From contig CALMAD010000144.1 of assembly GCA_937859105.1 (NCBI GenBank), forward strand, positions 1 through 9,661: a stretch of DNA of 9,661 nt, written 5' to 3'. Shown piece by piece: positions 1-6,846 of this stretch. The position numbers and the translations under genes were made by a program. Position 1 is the stretch's first letter. The number at the start of each line of letters is the position of its first letter. The DNA comes from an uncultured Propionibacteriaceae bacterium (GTDB lineage Bacteria; Actinomycetota; Actinomycetes; Propionibacteriales; Propionibacteriaceae). The notes under the pieces were generated by a model. It had not been told where the DNA came from. It made no database searches and worked only from the letters and a program-made list of their open reading frames with translations.

Positions 1-42
1 CAAATGGAAACCGACGACTCACAGAACGTCCGGACCGAATGA
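1..42 (+). CDS. Possible 3' end of an upstream gene (partial)
   Basis: The first reading frame is open from the window edge and stops with TGA at 40-42, giving a short acidic and polar tail (METDDSQNVRTE after one Gln). It is followed after 21 bases by the next plus-strand gene, which fits the end of a co-directional upstream gene. There is too little sequence to identify it, and a chance open stretch of 13 codons is quite possible. Confidence 0.3.
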   Translation, partial: QMETDDSQNVRTE

Positions 43-63
43 AGGGGGCGGCTCAAGTCCACA

Positions 64-252
64 TTGAGTCACACGAGTCCCAACGATCCTCTCCAGGCCG
101 ACCTGGAGGCGCTCGGAGAGCAGTTCGAAGCCGAGGCGCGTGAAGACCGCCGCGCGGAGGCTGAGCGTCGCCGTAAGGGACTCCCGGAGCCCGAGCGAGA
201 CATCAAGACCTACCCCGGTTTCGCGGACGGTGGAGCGGCACCGCGAGGGTGA
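64..252 (+). CDS. Small acidic/basic hypothetical protein (62 aa)
   Basis: I do not recognise this protein. It starts with TTG at 64, with a G-rich Shine-Dalgarno-like run (AAGGGGGCGG, 42-51) about 12 bases upstream, which is rather far. Codon third positions are mostly G or C, which supports real coding. Residues about 10-42 are strongly charged (Glu/Asp/Arg with Ala) and predicted to be one continuous helix. A short tail with KTYPGFADGG follows. There are no cysteines, membrane segment or signal peptide. It ends about 100 bases before the convergent Abi-like gene and probably belongs to the transcription unit entering from the left edge. A DNA- or protein-binding accessory role would be a guess. 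Confidence 0.5.
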   Translation: MSHTSPNDPLQADLEALGEQFEAEAREDRRAEAERRRKGLPEPERDIKTYPGFADGGAAPRG

Positions 253-275
253 GCCCTAGTGCTTCCGATGGACCG

Positions 276-300
276 CACCGCTTCGATCAGGAGCGCGGTG
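276..300. terminator. Weak hairpin between convergent genes
   Basis: CACCGC (276-281) and GCGGTG (295-300) can pair around a 13-base loop, between the end of the 62-residue gene and the end of the convergent Abi-like gene. No T-run follows on either strand. The position suits a bidirectional terminator, but a 6-bp stem in GC-rich DNA is weak evidence. Confidence 0.25.
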
Positions 301-350
301 TTGCGCACGTGGCAGGATATGCACCTAGGGGGCCCCTGATGCGGGGTAGT

Positions 351-1322
351 TCAATGGACGTTCCACAACCGCTCCGATGCCCAGCCCTCCACAAAGCCCA
401 TTGAGTCCTCGGGTGTCCATCCGAGTACCGAGGGGAACTTACTCATGGTCGTGCGCAGATCGCTGGCAAATCGCGAGTCAGGGTCGACATGCCGCAGCAA
501 GTAGGCGAGGACTGCCGTCAGGAAGTAGACCTTGTTGGTGTCGGCAGACACGAGGTGATGTAGTTCCACTCCCACCATGCGGGCGTTGATCTTGTCCGGG
601 GGATACACGGTGCTCCTGTTCCAGACGCGCGCGTTGTGAGCGCAGTGGTTGCGCAGTACGTTGAGAGCCTTCAGCCAACCGAACAGCACCTGGGGATTCT
701 TGACCCCCACCTCCTCCGCAATGCGGCGAGCATCCTTGGGTTGCATCATTCTGTAAAGCCCGATCAGGCAACCCATCGTCATGAACTCGGTTGCTGCCCA
801 CACTGGGACATCACCGTCGTACTTGGTCGCGAAGTGGACCATGTAGTCCTCACGGCCTGCTTTGCGCTGCAAGGAATCGTACTCGGCGCGCCAGGTGTCG
901 TACTTAGTCCCCTCATGGTCGGGTCCGCGCGACACCGCGTTGCATCGCTGAGCGTCCAACCCAGTACGGTCCAGGTGGGCAAGTGCCCCATGCTTCCCCA
1001 AGTGGTACCCCACCTTGGTACGAAGTGCGATCTCCAGTGATTGGATGGCGGGCAACAAGGTGCGTCGGAGTCGGTGGTCGAAGTCATGCAGCGCCACGGC
1101 ATCCGACAGGCGAGCACCGGGCACGAAGTCATCCGAACGGTGCACGTTGCCAGCGTCGTCCGTGGTGAACGCGCGCATCGGGTAGGTGTAGGCCGAGAGA
1201 CGGTAGTAGCCGATGCGCTTCAGGGCACGTACCGCGTCCCCTTCGCGGCCAACATCCAACCCCCGCGAGGCCAGCAGCCGAACCTGCTGGTCGTAAGGCA
1301 GGTGGGGCTTGGAGTAGCGCAT
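351..1322 (-). CDS. Abi_2-type (AbiD/AbiF-like) abortive infection protein, HEPN RNase motif
   Basis: Recognised as an Abi_2 family protein (PF07751, the AbiD/AbiF group). These act inside the cell in phage defence and are assigned to the HEPN superfamily of RNases. The N-terminus (MRYSKPHLPYDQQVRLLASRG) matches the usual family opening of Lys-Pro, a short amphipathic helix, then a Leu-x-x-x-Gly turn. RIGYYRLSAYTYP follows at about residues 36-48. Near the C-terminal third lies RNHCAHNARVWN (about 224-235), which holds the HEPN R-N-x3-H catalytic motif (RNHCAH) at 636-653. I chose ATG at 1322, giving 323 residues. The frame stays open to an ATG at 1358, but those 12 extra residues look unlike the family, and neither start has a convincing ribosome binding site. 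An RNA-cleaving suicide or dormancy response is inferred from the family, not shown here. No toxin or antitoxin partner overlaps it; the nearest same-strand gene is 176 bases upstream. Confidence 0.87.
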   Translation of the reverse strand: MRYSKPHLPYDQQVRLLASRGLDVGREGDAVRALKRIGYYRLSAYTYPMRAFTTDDAGNVHRSDDFVPGARLSDAVALHDFDHRLRRTLLPAIQSLEIALRTKVGYHLGKHGALAHLDRTGLDAQRCNAVSRGPDHEGTKYDTWRAEYDSLQRKAGREDYMVHFATKYDGDVPVWAATEFMTMGCLIGLYRMMQPKDARRIAEEVGVKNPQVLFGWLKALNVLRNHCAHNARVWNRSTVYPPDKINARMVGVELHHLVSADTNKVYFLTAVLAYLLRHVDPDSRFASDLRTTMSKFPSVLGWTPEDSMGFVEGWASERLWNVH

Positions 1323-1344
1323 CTCTCTATAGTGCCAAAGGAAA

Positions 1345-1398
1345 ACCGGCCCATGCACGACAGGTGGCGCGAAGCCGGTTGCCGAGAGAGGGGCCGGT
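1345..1398. repeat. Nested inverted repeats in the Abi gene leader
   Basis: ACCGGCCC (1345-1352) is perfectly repeated in inverse as GGGCCGGT (1391-1398). The overlapping AACCGGC (1344-1350) also pairs with GCCGGTT (1374-1380). Both lie upstream of the Abi-like start and could form alternative hairpins in its leader RNA, or serve as paired protein binding sites. Confidence 0.4.
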
Positions 1399-1410
1399 GT
1401 TTATGCCCCT

Positions 1411-1441
1411 ATGGTAGCCATGCTCCCTCGCTCGCCGTCAA
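1411..1441 (-). promoter_or_regulatory. Possible promoter of the Abi-like gene
   Basis: On the minus strand a good -35 hexamer TTGACG (1441-1436) is followed after 19 bases by TACCAT (1416-1411), a TANNNT-type -10. Transcription would start near 1404 and give a leader of about 80 bases that contains the nested inverted repeats. The 19-base spacer is longer than ideal, so this is tentative. Confidence 0.3.
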
Positions 1442-1497
1442 GGGCTGCCCGCGTGTTGCTCGGCATGCGGACCCTGTGGCCTCGCAGGCGACCAGTG

Positions 1498-1665
1498 CTA
1501 CTTCGCGCTGACCCACGCCTCCTCCAGCAACACGCTCGCCACGGCGTACTCCATACGATCCCGGTCGATCTCGGGAACGAGTTGGGAGAGTTGGTCGAGG
1601 GCGGCGTTGCTCGCCTCGAAGACGGCGGTGATGAGGGACCGTTGGGTGAGAGCGGCTGAGTTCAT
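1498..1665 (-). CDS. Small hypothetical protein (55 aa), possibly leaderless
   Basis: This is an unrecognised 55-residue protein reading MNSAALTQRSLITAVFEASN at its start and ending LLEEAWVSAK. Nearly every codon ends in G or C, and its codon choice matches the neighbours, so chance is unlikely. The sequence is predicted to be largely helical, with an amphipathic N-terminal half and an acidic second half (PEIDRDRMEY). There is no cysteine, membrane segment or known motif. The ATG at 1665 has no clear Shine-Dalgarno, but a TACAGT hexamer sits 8 bases upstream, as expected for a leaderless actinobacterial mRNA. The Abi-like gene lies 176 bases downstream on the same strand and has its own candidate promoter. 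A helper or antitoxin-like role is possible only by proximity. Confidence 0.55.
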   Translation of the reverse strand: MNSAALTQRSLITAVFEASNAALDQLSQLVPEIDRDRMEYAVASVLLEEAWVSAK

Positions 1666-1666
1666 G

Positions 1667-1687
1667 CGCCTGGACTGTAGCCAGGCG
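1667..1687 (-). promoter_or_regulatory. -10 element inside a perfect inverted repeat (promoter/operator)
   Basis: CGCCTGG (1667-1673) and CCAGGCG (1681-1687) are a perfect 7-bp inverted repeat with a 7-base centre. That centre holds, on the minus strand, the hexamer TACAGT (1679-1674), a TANNNT -10 placed 8 bases before the ATG of the 55-residue gene. No good -35 is visible. A repressor bound to the repeat would directly cover the -10, so this looks like an operator. Confidence 0.42.
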
Positions 1688-1963
1688 GACCGGCTTTCGC
1701 AGGAGATGCTGCTGGTCCGTTCTTGTGCTGGGTAATCGCTGGGAATGGAGAAGACTCGTTCTTGAAGGCGGCAACCCCCACGCCCCTGGGAAGTCGAACG
1801 AGTTAGCGCGGGAAGTTCCTCCGTTGAGTCTCCGGATGAGTAGCGTTGCTCCTAGTCACGGGAGGTCCCTCAATCCATCCAAACAACCCACTCACTCACT
1901 CAACTCGCAGGGCGACGGAGCGGTGACGCATCGGGCTTGGGCGGCGCTGGGCGTCCGACGCCG
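1688..1963. other. Intergenic stretch without a recognisable gene
   Basis: No reading frame here has convincing coding character. An 8-bp inverted repeat, ACTCGTTC (1754-1761) and GAACGAGT (1796-1803), spans a GC-rich loop, and a short ACTC microsatellite lies near 1890-1907. I see no tRNA, integrase site or insertion sequence. It marks the change from the Abi-containing stretch to the ribose operon. Confidence 0.5.
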
Positions 1964-1995
1964 ACTGGGCCGCCCACCAGCGTGGACGGCCCAGT
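1964..1995 (-). terminator. Strong hairpin after rbsD
   Basis: ACTGGGCCG (1964-1972) pairs with CGGCCCAGT (1987-1995). After one mismatch the stem continues as CCAC/GTGG, closing on a CAGC tetraloop. It begins 25 bases after the rbsD stop, the expected place for the end of the ribose operon. No U-run follows on the minus strand, as is common for actinobacterial terminators. Confidence 0.65.
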
Positions 1996-2019
1996 GGACG
2001 AGCGAGCAGAACGCCGCCG

Positions 2020-2409
2020 TCAGAACGGCACCCCGCACCGCAGGATGACGTTGGCGAACGGTGTCGCCTCCCCGGTGCGCACGAGCAGAACGGCGTCCCC
2101 GGACTTCTTCTTGAACTCCTCGTGCGACAGGGTCTCCGGCTCCCCGAAGAGCGACTCGAGCAACTCCTGGGCCGCGGGGTTGGCGTCCGCGGTCTCCGTG
2201 GCGACCCACGCCTTCTCGACGACGATCTCCCCAGCCAGCGCCCGGACGACCGCCTCGAAGCTCGGGACGCCGAACGTCACGGCCAGATCGATCACCGCCA
2301 CGCCGTGCGGCCGCGGCAGCCCGCAGTCCCCGACGACCACGAGGTCGGTGTGGCCGAGGCGTCCGATCGCGCCCGACAGGTCGGCGTTCAGGATTCCCGT
2401 GCGCTTCAT
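2020..2409 (-). CDS. rbsD: D-ribose pyranase RbsD
   Basis: This cytoplasmic enzyme converts beta-pyranose ribose to the furanose form that ribokinase can use. The N-terminus MKRTGILNADLSGAIGRLGH carries the family pattern with the catalytic His at residue 20, followed by GDCGLPRP (27-34). The C-terminal FANVILRCGVPF corresponds to the conserved (Y/F)AN-x-(I/V)LR-x-G(V) end. At 129 residues it is slightly shorter than the roughly 139 of the enteric protein but complete. Its ATG overlaps the rbsK stop as ATGA, so its translation is probably coupled to the kinase. It is the last gene of the operon and is followed by a strong hairpin. Confidence 0.96.
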   Translation of the reverse strand: MKRTGILNADLSGAIGRLGHTDLVVVGDCGLPRPHGVAVIDLAVTFGVPSFEAVVRALAGEIVVEKAWVATETADANPAAQELLESLFGEPETLSHEEFKKKSGDAVLLVRTGEATPFANVILRCGVPF

Positions 2410-3308
2410 CGGGCCGCCTCCACGTCGGCGAGGGTCGGGTAGGACGCCTGCGCGCCGCGCTTCTGCACCGCGCGGGCGGCGACGCGCGTGCCGAGGGCCA
2501 ACGCGTCGCCGAACCCCTTCCCGGACGCCAGGGCCACGGCCATCGCGCCGACGAAGGCGTCCCCGGCGCCGGTCGTGTCGACCGCGGTGACGCGTTCGGC
2601 TTCCTGCGTGGTCACCTCACCGGACGCGTCGACCGCGAGCGACCCCTGCGAGCCGAGCGTCACGACGACGCTGCGCGCACCGCGTCCCAGCAGCTGCCGG
2701 GCGAGCTCGAGCGGCTCGGCGCTGCCCTCGGTGACGCCCGCGACGAGCGCGGCCTCGTACTCGTTGACGACCAGCGGGTCGCACACGGCCAGCACGTCAT
2801 CCGGGACGTCGGCCGCCGGGGCGGCGTTCAGCAGAAACCGGACGCCCTCGTCGCGGCAGCGGGCCGCGACGTGGCGGACGGACTCGAGCGGGATCTCGTG
2901 CTGCAGGACGACCAGGTCGGCGTGCGTCCAGGCGTCGGCGTGCTCGTCGAGATACTCGGGCGTGACCCGCCGGTTCGCGCCGGGGGAGACCACGATCGAG
3001 TTCTCCCCGTCAGGCGTGATCGTGATGAGGGCGCAGCCGGTCGGGACGTCGACGTCGTCCACAGGCGACGTGTCGACCCCGGACGCCTCGAGCGATTCCC
3101 GCAGGAGCGCCCCGTTGCCGTCCGCTCCGACGCAGCCGACGAACGCGACGTCGCCCCCGATCAGGCCGGCCGCGGCGGCCTGGTTGGCGCCTTTGCCGCC
3201 GGGCGTGATGACGAGGTCAGAACCGAGCAGCGTCTCGCCGCCGGAGGGTCGACGGTCGACCTCAATCACCAGATCCGCGTTCGCGGATCCAATCACCGTG
3301 ATGCTCAC
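2406..3308 (-). CDS. rbsK: Ribokinase RbsK (PfkB family)
   Basis: This ATP-dependent cytoplasmic kinase makes ribose 5-phosphate, the entry point to the pentose phosphate pathway. The PfkB fold is clear. The N-terminal strand IGSANADLVIEVD contains the sugar-contacting Asn/Asp. GGKGANQAAAA (37-47) is the first signature region, NAAPA at 161-165 and NEYEA at 182-186 are conserved, and DTTGAGDAF (244-252) is the second signature with the catalytic Asp250 and the anion hole. The length of 300 residues is normal. The start is GTG at 3308, preceded by AAAGGGA six bases away. It follows rbsB after 77 bases containing a hairpin, and overlaps rbsD by four bases. PfkB enzymes can accept other sugars, but operon context and motifs favour ribose. 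Confidence 0.96.
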   Translation of the reverse strand: MSITVIGSANADLVIEVDRRPSGGETLLGSDLVITPGGKGANQAAAAGLIGGDVAFVGCVGADGNGALLRESLEASGVDTSPVDDVDVPTGCALITITPDGENSIVVSPGANRRVTPEYLDEHADAWTHADLVVLQHEIPLESVRHVAARCRDEGVRFLLNAAPAADVPDDVLAVCDPLVVNEYEAALVAGVTEGSAEPLELARQLLGRGARSVVVTLGSQGSLAVDASGEVTTQEAERVTAVDTTGAGDAFVGAMAVALASGKGFGDALALGTRVAARAVQKRGAQASYPTLADVEAAR

Positions 3309-3341
3309 AGCATCCCTTTCTGTCGATGGTGTGGGGGTGCA

Positions 3342-3374
3342 GCGCCGGAGGCCCGTCGGGGCGGCGTCCGGCGC
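3342..3374 (-). promoter_or_regulatory. Intercistronic hairpin between rbsB and rbsK
   Basis: GCGCCGGA (3342-3349) pairs perfectly with TCCGGCGC (3367-3374) around a 17-base loop that holds a further CCC-GTC-GGG mini-stem. It starts just after the rbsB stop. Such hairpins after a binding-protein gene commonly stabilise the upstream mRNA or partly terminate transcription, giving more binding protein than kinase. That role is inferred. Confidence 0.55.
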
Positions 3375-3385
3375 CGAGGGGAGGA

Positions 3386-4321
3386 TTACTTCGCGTTGCT
3401 CTTGTCGACGACGACCACCGGCACGGAGATCGCCTTGTCGACGGTCTCGCCCTTGGCGAGCTTGAGCGCGGTCTCGACGGACTTCTTGCCGAGCTCCTCC
3501 GGCTGCTGGGCGATCGAGGCGAACATCGTGCCCTGCTTGACGGCGGCGATGCCGTCGGCGGTGCCGTCGAAGCCGACGACCTGAACCGACTTGCCGGCCC
3601 GGTCCCCGAGCGCCTGAATGGCGCCCAGAGCCATCTCGTCGTTCTCTGCGAAGACGCCGACCGCCTTCGGGTTCGACTGCAGCAGGTTCGTCGTCACGTC
3701 GAGGCCCTTGGTGCGGTCGAAGTCGGCGGGCTGCTTCGCGACGACCTTCACGTTCGGGAACCTCGCGATCCCCTCCGTGAAGCCCTGGCCGCGCTCGCGG
3801 GAGGCGGTCGCGCCGGCGACGCCCTGGAGCACGATGATGTCGCCCTTCTCGCCGATGGCCTTCGCCAGCGTCTCGGCGGCCATCCGCCCGCCCGCCACGT
3901 TGTCGGACGCCACGAGAGCGTTCACCTCGGCCCCGTTCACCGCGCGGTCGACTGCGACGACCGGCAGGTTCGCGGCGGCGAGGGGGGCCACCATCGGGCC
4001 GGCCGCGTCGGAGTCGACCGGGTTGATGAGGACGGCCTTGACCTGCTGGGCCTGGAAGTTCTGGATCTGGTTCGCCTGCTGGGTCGCGTCGTCGCGGGCG
4101 TCGGTGACGACGAGGTCGGCGCCGGCCGCCGCGGCGGCGTCCTTCGCGCCCTTCTCCAGCGAGACGAAGAAGGGGTTGTTGAGCGTCGAGATCGCCATCC
4201 CGAGCTTGACCTTCTCGCCGCCGGCCCCCGAGGACGCGGCCGTGCCGCCCTGGGAGCAGCCGGACAGAAGCAGGGCGCCCGAGGCGAGGATGGCGGCGAT
4301 GCGCATTCCGATCTTGGACAT
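3386..4321 (-). CDS. rbsB: Ribose ABC transporter substrate-binding lipoprotein RbsB
   Basis: This lipoprotein, anchored outside the membrane, captures ribose for the RbsA/RbsC transporter. I chose ATG at 4321 (311 residues), because AAAGGA lies nine bases upstream; the in-frame GTG further up overlaps that site. Residues 1-22 are a lipoprotein signal with the lipobox Leu-Ser-Gly-Cys (19-22). The mature part is a Peripla_BP_4 fold with the ribose pocket preserved: LNNPFF (47-52, Asn and two Phe), VDR (124-126), ASRERGQGF (173-181), ENDEM (226-230), GFDGT (250-254) and AQQP (271-274). These match the residues that hold ribose in the E. coli protein, so ribose specificity is well supported rather than only inherited from context. 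rbsC lies 31 bases upstream. Confidence 0.96.
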   Translation of the reverse strand: MSKIGMRIAAILASGALLLSGCSQGGTAASSGAGGEKVKLGMAISTLNNPFFVSLEKGAKDAAAAAGADLVVTDARDDATQQANQIQNFQAQQVKAVLINPVDSDAAGPMVAPLAAANLPVVAVDRAVNGAEVNALVASDNVAGGRMAAETLAKAIGEKGDIIVLQGVAGATASRERGQGFTEGIARFPNVKVVAKQPADFDRTKGLDVTTNLLQSNPKAVGVFAENDEMALGAIQALGDRAGKSVQVVGFDGTADGIAAVKQGTMFASIAQQPEELGKKSVETALKLAKGETVDKAISVPVVVVDKSNAK

Positions 4322-4352
4322 CGTGGGTGTTCCTTTCACTAGGTGGGTGTGA

Positions 4353-5321
4353 CTACGCCGACTTGCGGCGGAGGGTGTCGGTGAGGACGGCGAGGGCGAT
4401 CACGATGCCGATCACGACTTGCTGCCAGAACGAGGAGACGTTCAGCAGGTTCAGGCCGTTGCGGATGACCGCCAGGACGAGCGCGCCGATGAGGGTGCCG
4501 AACGCGCGGCCCTTGCCGCCCGCCAGGCTCGCGCCGCCGATGACCACGGCCGCGATGGCGTCGAGTTCGTAGCCGGACGCCGCCTGCGGCTGCCCGGAGA
4601 CCAGACGACCGGCCAGCACGAGACCCGCGATGGCCGAGAAGGTGCCGGACAGGGCGTAGATGATGAGCTTCTGCCGAGCGACGTTGATGCCGGACAGACG
4701 CGCGGCGTCCTCATTGCCGCCGATGGCGTACATGCAGCGGCCCAGGTAGGTGCGGTTGAGGATGAAGGCTGCCAGGACGCCGAGGATGACCATGATGAGC
4801 AGCGGTACGGGCAGCCAGCCCCCCAGCGTGGAGCCGAAGAACGCGACCTGGGACGGCTGCCGCACCGGGATGCCGTTGGACAGCACGAGCGCGAGGCCGC
4901 GCCCGACGGACAGCATGGCCATCGTCGCGATGAAGGCGGGTAGCCGCCCGTAGCTGATCAGGATCCCGGAGACGAGGCCGGCTGCGCACCCCGTCGCGAT
5001 GCCCAGCAGGATGGCCACCCAGGCGGGCAAGCCGAGGTTCGTCGCGCTGTAGCCGGTGACGATCGCCGACAGGGCCGCGAGCGAGCCGACGGACAGGTCG
5101 ATGCCGGCCGACACGATGACGAACGTCTGGCCGAACGCCAGAATCGCGACGACCGCCGCTTGGGTACCGACGTTCATGAGGTTCTGGGTGGTCAGGAAGA
5201 CCGGGCTCAGGATCGCCATGGCGATCGCGAGGATGAGCAGGGCGCCGAGTGCCCCATTCTGGCCGGCGAGCTCCTTGGCTCGCGCCGACCAGGGCGCGGA
5301 TTGGGTTGCTTCAGTGGGCAC
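4353..5321 (-). CDS. rbsC: Ribose ABC transporter permease RbsC
   Basis: This is the integral membrane channel of the ribose importer (BPD_transp_2 family), 322 residues, a normal length. A short cytoplasmic N-terminus is followed by multiple hydrophobic segments starting at about residue 24. Family motifs are AGIDLSVGSLAALSAI (72-87), LPAFIATMAM (127-136), AIGGNEDAARLSGINV (199-214), the cytoplasmic loop that contacts the ATPase, and ELDAIAAVVIGGASLAGGKG (252-271). The start is GTG at 5321 with AAAGGGAG seven bases upstream, and it overlaps the end of rbsA by 11 bases, so translation is probably coupled. All conserved segments are present, so this gene appears intact even though rbsA upstream is damaged. 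Confidence 0.96.
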   Translation of the reverse strand: MPTEATQSAPWSARAKELAGQNGALGALLILAIAMAILSPVFLTTQNLMNVGTQAAVVAILAFGQTFVIVSAGIDLSVGSLAALSAIVTGYSATNLGLPAWVAILLGIATGCAAGLVSGILISYGRLPAFIATMAMLSVGRGLALVLSNGIPVRQPSQVAFFGSTLGGWLPVPLLIMVILGVLAAFILNRTYLGRCMYAIGGNEDAARLSGINVARQKLIIYALSGTFSAIAGLVLAGRLVSGQPQAASGYELDAIAAVVIGGASLAGGKGRAFGTLIGALVLAVIRNGLNLLNVSSFWQQVVIGIVIALAVLTDTLRRKSA

Positions 5322-6846
5322 GGGTTGACTCCCTTTCTTGGACCGCCAGAGCCATGACGGCGTCTTGAGTTGCTTGTTCGTGAGTGAGTTCGCCGACGAT
5401 GCGGCCCTGGGCCATCACCAGGATGCGGTCGCAGATGCCGATGACCTCGGGCAGGTCGGAGGAGGCCATGAGGACCCCACGCCCGGACTGGGTCATGTCG
5501 TTGATGAGGTTGTAGATCTCGACCTTCGCGCCGACGTCGACGCCGCGGGTCGGTTCGTCCAGCAGAAGAACCGTGGGGTCGGCGAGCAGCCACTTGCCCA
5601 TGACGACCTTCTGCTGGTTGCCGCCGGAGAGGTTCCGGACGGTCGCCTTGGCGCTCGGGGTGCGGATCCGGAGGCTGTCGATGGCGCGACGCGCGAGGTC
5701 GGCCAGCTTGCCCCGGTTGACGATGCCGCCCTTCGAGGCGTCCTTCAGTTTGACCAGCCCGAGGTTGTCGGCGACCGAAGCGCCCAAGACCAGCCCCTGC
5801 TGCTTGCGATCCTCGGGGACGAGGCCAAGCCCCTGCGCGATGCCGCGCTCGACGCCGGAGTGGCTGCGCGACCGGCCCCCGACCGTGATCGTCCCGCGGT
5901 CGAACCGATCGGCGCCGAAGACCGCGCGCAGCACCTCGGTGCGGCCCGCGCCGACCAGGCCTGCCAAGCCGACCACCTCGCCGGCCCGCACCTCGAAGGA
6001 GATGTCGTCGAAGCTGCCCTTCCGGCTGAGCCCCTCGACCTTCAGGAGCGTCTCGCCCACCTCGCCGCGCACCCGTGGGTACTGGGCGTCGATCGAGCGC
6101 CCGACCATGAGGCGTACCAACTCGTCGGTCTCGGTCGAGGCCGGGACGGTGGTCACGGATTCGCCGTCACGAAGGATGGTCACCCGGTCGCCGATGCGCC
6201 GGATCTCGTCCAGATGGTGCGAGATGAAGATCAGCGCGACGCCCTGGGCGCGTAGCTCGTCCATGAGGGAGAGCAGCCGGTCGACTTCGTCGTCGGTGAG
6301 GGCGGCCGTCGGCTCGTCCATGATCAGGATCCGCGCGTCAAGACTCAGCGCCTTGGCGATCTCGACCAGCTGCTGCCGCGCCACGCCCAGCGAGGACACC
6401 GGCGTCCGCGGGTCGAGGTGCAGGCCGACCTTCGCGAGCGTGGCGCTGGCCGTCTTGTTCATCTCGGCCTTCTTGATGATGCCCGCGACGCGGGGCTGAC
6501 GGCCGAGCATGACGTTCTCGGCGACGCTCAGTTCGGTAACGAGGTTGAACTCCTGATGGATCGTCGCGATCCCCAACTTCTCGGCGTCCGCAGTGGTGTG
6601 CAGGACGACCGGGTCGCCGTCGACCGTGATGACCCCTTCGTCGGGCTGATGGACGCCGGCGAGACATTTGATCAGCGTCGACTTGCCGGCGCCGTTCTCG
6701 CCGAGCAGAACGTGGAGGGCTCTGCTTGTTCGTGTGGGCCCGGGCCGTTTCGTGGCGAGCGACGAAACGCCTGCAGCGTTTGCGAAAGACCTGCAGCGTT
6801 TCGACAACGCCTGCAGTAGACCGCGGAACGCCTGCAGCGTTTCCAC
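5311..6846 (-). CDS. rbsA: Ribose ABC transporter ATPase RbsA with its natural 5' end replaced
   Basis: This is the duplicated ATPase subunit of the ribose importer. Family sequence begins abruptly at LHVLLGENGAGKST. Walker A of domain 1 is at residues 49-57, SSLGVARQQLVEIAKAL is the signature region (151-167), and Walker B ILIMDEPT is at 173-180. Domain 2 has the usual degenerate P-loop GLVGAGRTE (287-295), NLSGGNQQK (395-403) and Walker B LLLDEPTRGVD (417-427). Residues 1-43 (6846-6718) are not RbsA. They come from GTG 6846 and are encoded by the palindromic repeat array, giving Gln/Ala/Arg-rich sequence. The roughly 33 residues normally before Walker A, including the aromatic residue that stacks on adenine, are absent, and I found no displaced copy upstream. 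No internal start could restore a domain 1. It is either a 5'-truncated pseudogene or an altered protein. The remaining 1.4 kb is free of stops and keeps its motifs, so the event looks recent. Confidence 0.85.
   Translation of the reverse strand: METLQAFRGLLQALSKRCRSFANAAGVSSLATKRPGPTRTSRALHVLLGENGAGKSTLIKCLAGVHQPDEGVITVDGDPVVLHTTADAEKLGIATIHQEFNLVTELSVAENVMLGRQPRVAGIIKKAEMNKTASATLAKVGLHLDPRTPVSSLGVARQQLVEIAKALSLDARILIMDEPTAALTDDEVDRLLSLMDELRAQGVALIFISHHLDEIRRIGDRVTILRDGESVTTVPASTETDELVRLMVGRSIDAQYPRVRGEVGETLLKVEGLSRKGSFDDISFEVRAGEVVGLAGLVGAGRTEVLRAVFGADRFDRGTITVGGRSRSHSGVERGIAQGLGLVPEDRKQQGLVLGASVADNLGLVKLKDASKGGIVNRGKLADLARRAIDSLRIRTPSAKATVRNLSGGNQQKVVMGKWLLADPTVLLLDEPTRGVDVGAKVEIYNLINDMTQSGRGVLMASSDLPEVIGICDRILVMAQGRIVGELTHEQATQDAVMALAVQERESTRAH

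Noticed and set aside
1041..1511. Plus-strand frame overlapping the Abi gene start
   Set aside because: It is antisense to the clear Abi_2 sequence and lacks a recognisable domain or start signal.
1741..1810. tRNA gene or phage attachment site
   Set aside because: The 8-bp inverted repeat superficially recalls an acceptor stem, but there is no T-loop consensus and no cloverleaf.
3326..4342. Long plus-strand frame opposite rbsB
   Set aside because: It is antisense to a gene with a full set of ribose-binding motifs. The composition is typical of a GC-rich mirror frame.
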